The notes beneath the pieces were generated by a model. The model searched no databases, had not been told where the DNA came from, and worked only from the letters and a program-made list of their open reading frames with translations. Source: Candidatus Effluviviaceae Genus I sp. (lineage in GTDB: Bacteria; Joyebacterota; Joyebacteria; Joyebacterales; Joyebacteraceae). From it: a stretch of 9,317 nucleotides of DNA. The stretch is from the NCBI GenBank assembly GCA_016867725.1, contig VGIX01000054.1, positions 1 to 9,317 of the forward strand, read 5' to 3'. This document shows positions 6,292-9,317 of this stretch, piece after piece. Numbering within the stretch: position 1 is the stretch's first letter; each line of letters begins with the position of its first letter. The position numbers and the translations under genes are program-made.

Positions 6292-8453
6292 GACTCCTCG
6301 TGAACGCGCATCACGGATGGGTCTTCTGGCCCGTCCTCGTCGTCGCCGTCGCCGCCGCGGTGTGGTCGTATCGGCGCGTGCCGCGTACCGTCGGGCCGCG
6401 GCTCCGCGCGACGCTCGCGGCGCTCCGCGCGACGGCGCTCGCGCTCCTCGTCCTCGCGCTCATTGAGCCGGTCCTCGCCTTCACGCGCACGCTCAGCGAG
6501 CCGCCGGTCGTCGCCGTCCTCGTCGACGCGTCGCGCAGCATGGGCATCGCCGACGGCCCGGGCGGCGCGGCGCGGAGCGAGGAGGCGCTGGCGGCGCTCA
6601 ACGGCATCGTCCTGCCGAGGCTGGCGCACGACGCGGTCGTGAGGGCGTACGCGTTCTCCGGAACCGTGGAGGAGCTCGAGGTGTCCGGGACCTCCGTGCG
6701 GGCGGCCCCGGCGCCGGACGGCGGAGTGACCGACATGGGCGGCGCGCTCTCCGCCGTGCGAGACGAGCTCGCCGGCGAGAACCTCGCGGCCGTCGTGCTC
6801 GCGTCCGACGGGGCGAACAACCGCGGGGTGAGCCCGGCGGACGCCGCCGCCGCGCTCGGCGTCCCGGTGTTCACGCTCGGCGTCGGGAGCCGGGAGCCCA
6901 AGGCCGACATCGCGATCCGGGACGCGGTGACCAACAGGATCTCGTACGTCGGCGAGCCGCTGCCCGTGGAGGTCCGCCTGAGCGCGCACGGGTTCGGCGA
7001 CGCAAGCACGGTCGTGAGCGTCTCGGAGGACGGCGTGACGCTCGACGCGCGGCCCGTCGAGGTGCGCGGGACCGGCGAGGAGTCCGTGGTGACGCTCCGC
7101 GTGACCCCCGGGGCGCCGGGCGTCCACCGCTACGACGTCTCCGTGCCCGCGGCGCCGGGCGAGCTCACGACGGCGAACAACGCGCGCGTGGTCGTCACGA
7201 CGACGCTCACGGGCAAGATCAAGGCGCTCGTCGCCGGCGCGCGGCCTTCGTGGGACTACGCGTTCCTGCGGCGGGAGCTCGAGGCGGACCGGAACGTCGA
7301 GGTCACGGCGGTCGCTCGGACCGGTCGGGCGGCGTCCGACGCGACGCTGCCGAGGACGCGCGAGGAGCTCCTCGCGTACGACCTCGTCGCGCTCGTCGAG
7401 CCCGACTGGTCGAGTCCACTGGTCCCCGCGGAGTGGCTCGCGGCGTTCGTGCGGGAGCGGGGCGGCGGGCTTCTGGTCATCGGGCTGCCGCGGTCGTCCG
7501 CGACGCCGTCCCCCGAGCTTGTCTCCGTCCTGCCGGTCGAGGGACGGCCCGGGGGCGCCGCGCCCGCCGAGCTGCGCGCGGCGCTCACGGAGGCGGGCGA
7601 GGCGTCGCCGACGATGCGCGTCGTCGCGGACCGGTTCGCGAACGCCTCGACGTGGCGCTCGCTCCCGCCGGTGTGGGCGGACGCGCGGCCGGCGTCGTCG
7701 GTCCGCGGGGACGCGACCGTGCTCGCCGAGGTGGTCGCGCCGGACGGGGGCCGCGCGCCGCTGGTCGCGGTCCGCCGTGTGGGGGCGGGTCACGCCATGC
7801 TCGTCGCGGCCGAGGCCGTCTGGCGGTGGAAGATGGCGGGGCCGGCCGACACCGACGCCTACGGCCGCCTTGTCGCGGGCGCCGTCCGCTGGCTCACCGC
7901 GCGGGGCGACATCGCCCCGCTCAGCGTCTTCACCGAGCGCGACGTCGTTGCCGCGGGCGAGCCGATCTCGTTCACGGCGCAGGTCGTGACCAACGAGCTC
8001 AGGCCGACGACGGACGCCGCCGTGACGCTCACGCTCGCGAGCGGCCCCGAGGCGGCGCCGATCGCGTCCGTCGCCCTCGCGCCTGAGGGCGACACGTACC
8101 GCGGCGAGGCGGGCCCGCTCCCGGCCGGCGAGTACGTCTACGAGGCAGTCGCGGTCCGCGGCGGGGAGGAGGTCGGCCGGGCGCGCGGGGAACTCACCGT
8201 CGAGCCGTTCAGCCTCGAGGACGCGGAGACGCGGCTGCGGCCGGCGGTCCTCATGGAGCTCGCGCGGGCGACGGGCGGGGTGTACGTGTCCTCGGAGACG
8301 GTCGCATCGTTCCCCGACGATGTTCGGCTCGAGGGCCGGCGAGCGACGCGGACGCCGGAGTTCGAGGTGTGGAACTCGCCGTGGCTCCTCGTCGGGTTCC
8401 TCGGCTGCCTGTCGGCGGAGTGGGCCGCCCGGCGCATGAAAGGACTTGCCTAG
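6288..8453 (+). CDS. Membrane-anchored von Willebrand factor A / glutamine-amidotransferase-like domain protein
   Basis: This 721-residue protein of unknown function has a recognisable layout. Two membrane segments (about 11-27 and 48-65) are followed by a VWA domain (about 73-200) with a complete metal-ion site: D80-A-S82-R-S84, T148 in TDMGGAL, and D174 in ASDG. An Ig-like beta region (about 205-305) leads to a class I glutamine-amidotransferase-like fold (about 311-537: KALVAGARPSWDY, GGGLLVIGLP, VAAEAVWRW), a second beta region (about 545-638) and a last membrane helix (about 698-711) before a short basic tail. The only cysteine, C707, lies in that helix, so the amidotransferase-like part has no nucleophile and is probably for binding. 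Such proteins are generally found beside MoxR ATPase and DUF58 genes; none is seen here. GTG 6288 overlaps the debranching enzyme stop, so the two are probably co-translated. Architecture is confident; the role is unknown. Confidence 0.85.
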   Translation: MRLLVNAHHGWVFWPVLVVAVAAAVWSYRRVPRTVGPRLRATLAALRATALALLVLALIEPVLAFTRTLSEPPVVAVLVDASRSMGIADGPGGAARSEEALAALNGIVLPRLAHDAVVRAYAFSGTVEELEVSGTSVRAAPAPDGGVTDMGGALSAVRDELAGENLAAVVLASDGANNRGVSPADAAAALGVPVFTLGVGSREPKADIAIRDAVTNRISYVGEPLPVEVRLSAHGFGDASTVVSVSEDGVTLDARPVEVRGTGEESVVTLRVTPGAPGVHRYDVSVPAAPGELTTANNARVVVTTTLTGKIKALVAGARPSWDYAFLRRELEADRNVEVTAVARTGRAASDATLPRTREELLAYDLVALVEPDWSSPLVPAEWLAAFVRERGGGLLVIGLPRSSATPSPELVSVLPVEGRPGGAAPAELRAALTEAGEASPTMRVVADRFANASTWRSLPPVWADARPASSVRGDATVLAEVVAPDGGRAPLVAVRRVGAGHAMLVAAEAVWRWKMAGPADTDAYGRLVAGAVRWLTARGDIAPLSVFTERDVVAAGEPISFTAQVVTNELRPTTDAAVTLTLASGPEAAPIASVALAPEGDTYRGEAGPLPAGEYVYEAVAVRGGEEVGRARGELTVEPFSLEDAETRLRPAVLMELARATGGVYVSSETVASFPDDVRLEGRRATRTPEFEVWNSPWLLVGFLGCLSAEWAARRMKGLA

Positions 8454-8469
8454 CGACACTTCCCCTCAC

Positions 8470-8474
8470 GGAGG
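8470..8474 (+). promoter_or_regulatory. Ribosome binding site for the lamin-tail-domain gene
   Basis: GGAGG lies twelve bases before the ATG at 8487, a little far but acceptable. It lies in the 33-base gap after the VWA-protein stop (8451-8453) and supports the ATG, which immediately gives a good signal peptide. Confidence 0.5.
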
Positions 8475-8486
8475 CGCGGGTGGCGG

Positions 8487-9317
8487 ATGGGACGCGGCGG
8501 TGGCCTCTCGGTTGCGGCGGTTGCCTTCCTTCTTGTTGTCGTTCATCCCCTTGAAGCGCAGGTCGTGCTGAACGAGGTGCTCTACGACCCGGCGGGCCCG
8601 GACACGGGGCTCGAGTTCGTGGAGATCATGAACTGCGGGCCGGCGTCCGTCTCGCTGGCCGGGCTCGTCCTCGAGTCCGGGAACGGCGCGAGCCCGAACG
8701 CCTGGACCGTCGAGTGGGTCGGAGGCGATTTCGACGAGCTTCCGCCCGGAGGGATCTTCCTCATAGGAGAGAGCGCGGTCGTCCCGACGCCCGACCACGT
8801 GACGGCGCTCGACCTCCAGAACGGCCCCGACGGTGCGCGGCTGCGGCGCGGCCACGCGATCGTGGACGTCCTCGGGTGGGGCGAGCCGCTCTTCGCCGAG
8901 TACTACGCCGGCGCGCCGGCGCCTGACGTCCCGGGCGGCTCGTCGCTGGCGCGGTTGCCCGACTGCTACGACACGGGCAACAACGCGCGTGACTTCGCCG
9001 AGTGCGTCGCGCCGACCCCGGGCAGAAGGAACGCGGCCGAGTTCGACCTCGAGCTCGCCGTGAGGCACCCGGCGCGCGTGATCTTCCCGGCCGAAGGGCC
9101 GGTGAGCCTCGAGTGCGTCGCGCGGAACGTGGGGTCGGTCTCGACGGCCGGGCACGCGGTGGTCGTCGAGCTGCGCGTGGACGGCGGCGATGTGCCCGTG
9201 GCGTCCATTTCGTCCGACGCGGCGCTCGCCCCGCGGGACTCCGTGACGCTCACGCTCACCTGGTCGTCACCGGCGCCCGGGTACCACACGGCCGTGCTGA
9301 CCCTCGAGTGCGGCCAC
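8487..9317 (+). CDS. Secreted lamin-tail-domain (LTD) protein, 3' end outside window
   Basis: The first 277 residues of a secreted protein are present and the frame is still open at the window end. A signal peptide covers about 1-24, with a short glycine-rich start, a hydrophobic core AAVAFLLVVV and a likely cut after LEA. The mature protein begins QVVLNEVLYDPAG, the standard opening of a bacterial lamin-tail domain (about 25-182), with GLEFVEI, the SLAGLVLESG strand, GIFLIG, and the typical end DTGNNARDF followed by APTPGRRN. From about 186 a second beta-sandwich starts (DLELAV, VSLECVARNVGS, a repeated LTLTW strand) resembling CARDB-type adhesion or spacer domains. Five cysteines are present (50, 160, 173, 210, 275). 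Lamin-tail domains occur in surface proteins, nucleases and adhesins; no nuclease motif is seen so far. The gene follows the VWA gene by 33 bases and so is probably co-transcribed. Domain call is firm; function is unknown. Confidence 0.85.
   Translation, partial: MGRGGGLSVAAVAFLLVVVHPLEAQVVLNEVLYDPAGPDTGLEFVEIMNCGPASVSLAGLVLESGNGASPNAWTVEWVGGDFDELPPGGIFLIGESAVVPTPDHVTALDLQNGPDGARLRRGHAIVDVLGWGEPLFAEYYAGAPAPDVPGGSSLARLPDCYDTGNNARDFAECVAPTPGRRNAAEFDLELAVRHPARVIFPAEGPVSLECVARNVGSVSTAGHAVVVELRVDGGDVPVASISSDAALAPRDSVTLTLTWSSPAPGYHTAVLTLECGH

Noticed and set aside
6051-8459. Minus-strand open frame of about 800 codons opposite the VWA gene
   Set aside because: Same composition effect: arginine-rich, no signal, no motif, and the + strand gene has clear domains.
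1-9317. tRNA, rRNA, CRISPR arrays, insertion sequences, attachment sites and sigma-70 promoters
   Set aside because: No direct-repeat/spacer pattern, transposase, terminal repeats or tRNA-like fold was seen. Gaps between genes are at most 111 bases and GC-rich, with no recognisable -10/-35 pair.

Overview
The window is a very GC-rich, densely coded stretch (third codon positions almost all G or C) with six genes, all on the + strand, and almost no non-coding DNA. Composition, Shine-Dalgarno sites and protein families indicate a bacterium. Standalone glucodextranase-C-type proteins, family 57 glycosidases and lamin-tail-domain secreted proteins together recall uncultured high-GC phyla around the FCB group (Eisenbacteria-like lineages). 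That placement is a guess from gene content, because no rRNA or other phylogenetic marker is present.

Left part (2-3810), extracellular alpha-glucan capture and cutting. The window opens inside the C-terminal half of a maltose/maltodextrin-type ABC transporter substrate-binding protein. A GC-rich hairpin follows in the 78-base gap. Next is a small secreted protein equal to the C-terminal binding module of glucodextranase, here as a free-standing gene. After 23 bases comes a secreted GH57 amylopullulanase-type glycosidase carrying a glycogen/starch-binding CBM48-type domain at each end.

Middle part (3922-6291), intracellular processing. A 789-residue amylo-alpha-1,6-glucosidase (glycogen debranching enzyme type, GH133) has no signal peptide and so probably acts in the cytoplasm on imported or stored branched glucan. 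It is separated from the GH57 gene by 111 bases without a clear terminator.

Right part (6288-9317). The stop of the debranching enzyme overlaps the GTG start of a membrane-anchored von Willebrand factor A / glutamine-amidotransferase-like protein by 4 bases. After 33 bases follows a secreted lamin-tail-domain protein that runs off the window end.

Taken together, the genes look like one transcriptional unit for outside-to-inside use of starch, glycogen or pullulan: a secreted enzyme and a secreted binding module act outside, a binding protein imports oligosaccharides, and a debranching enzyme finishes inside. The two cell-surface genes at the 3' end have no obvious role in the pathway and are the least explained part. 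I found no RNA genes, CRISPR arrays, mobile elements or recognisable sigma-70 promoters. I did not find a convincing undescribed system. The most unusual points are the split glucan-binding module, the GH57 enzyme with a binding domain at each end, and the coupling of a debranching enzyme to a VWA membrane protein.
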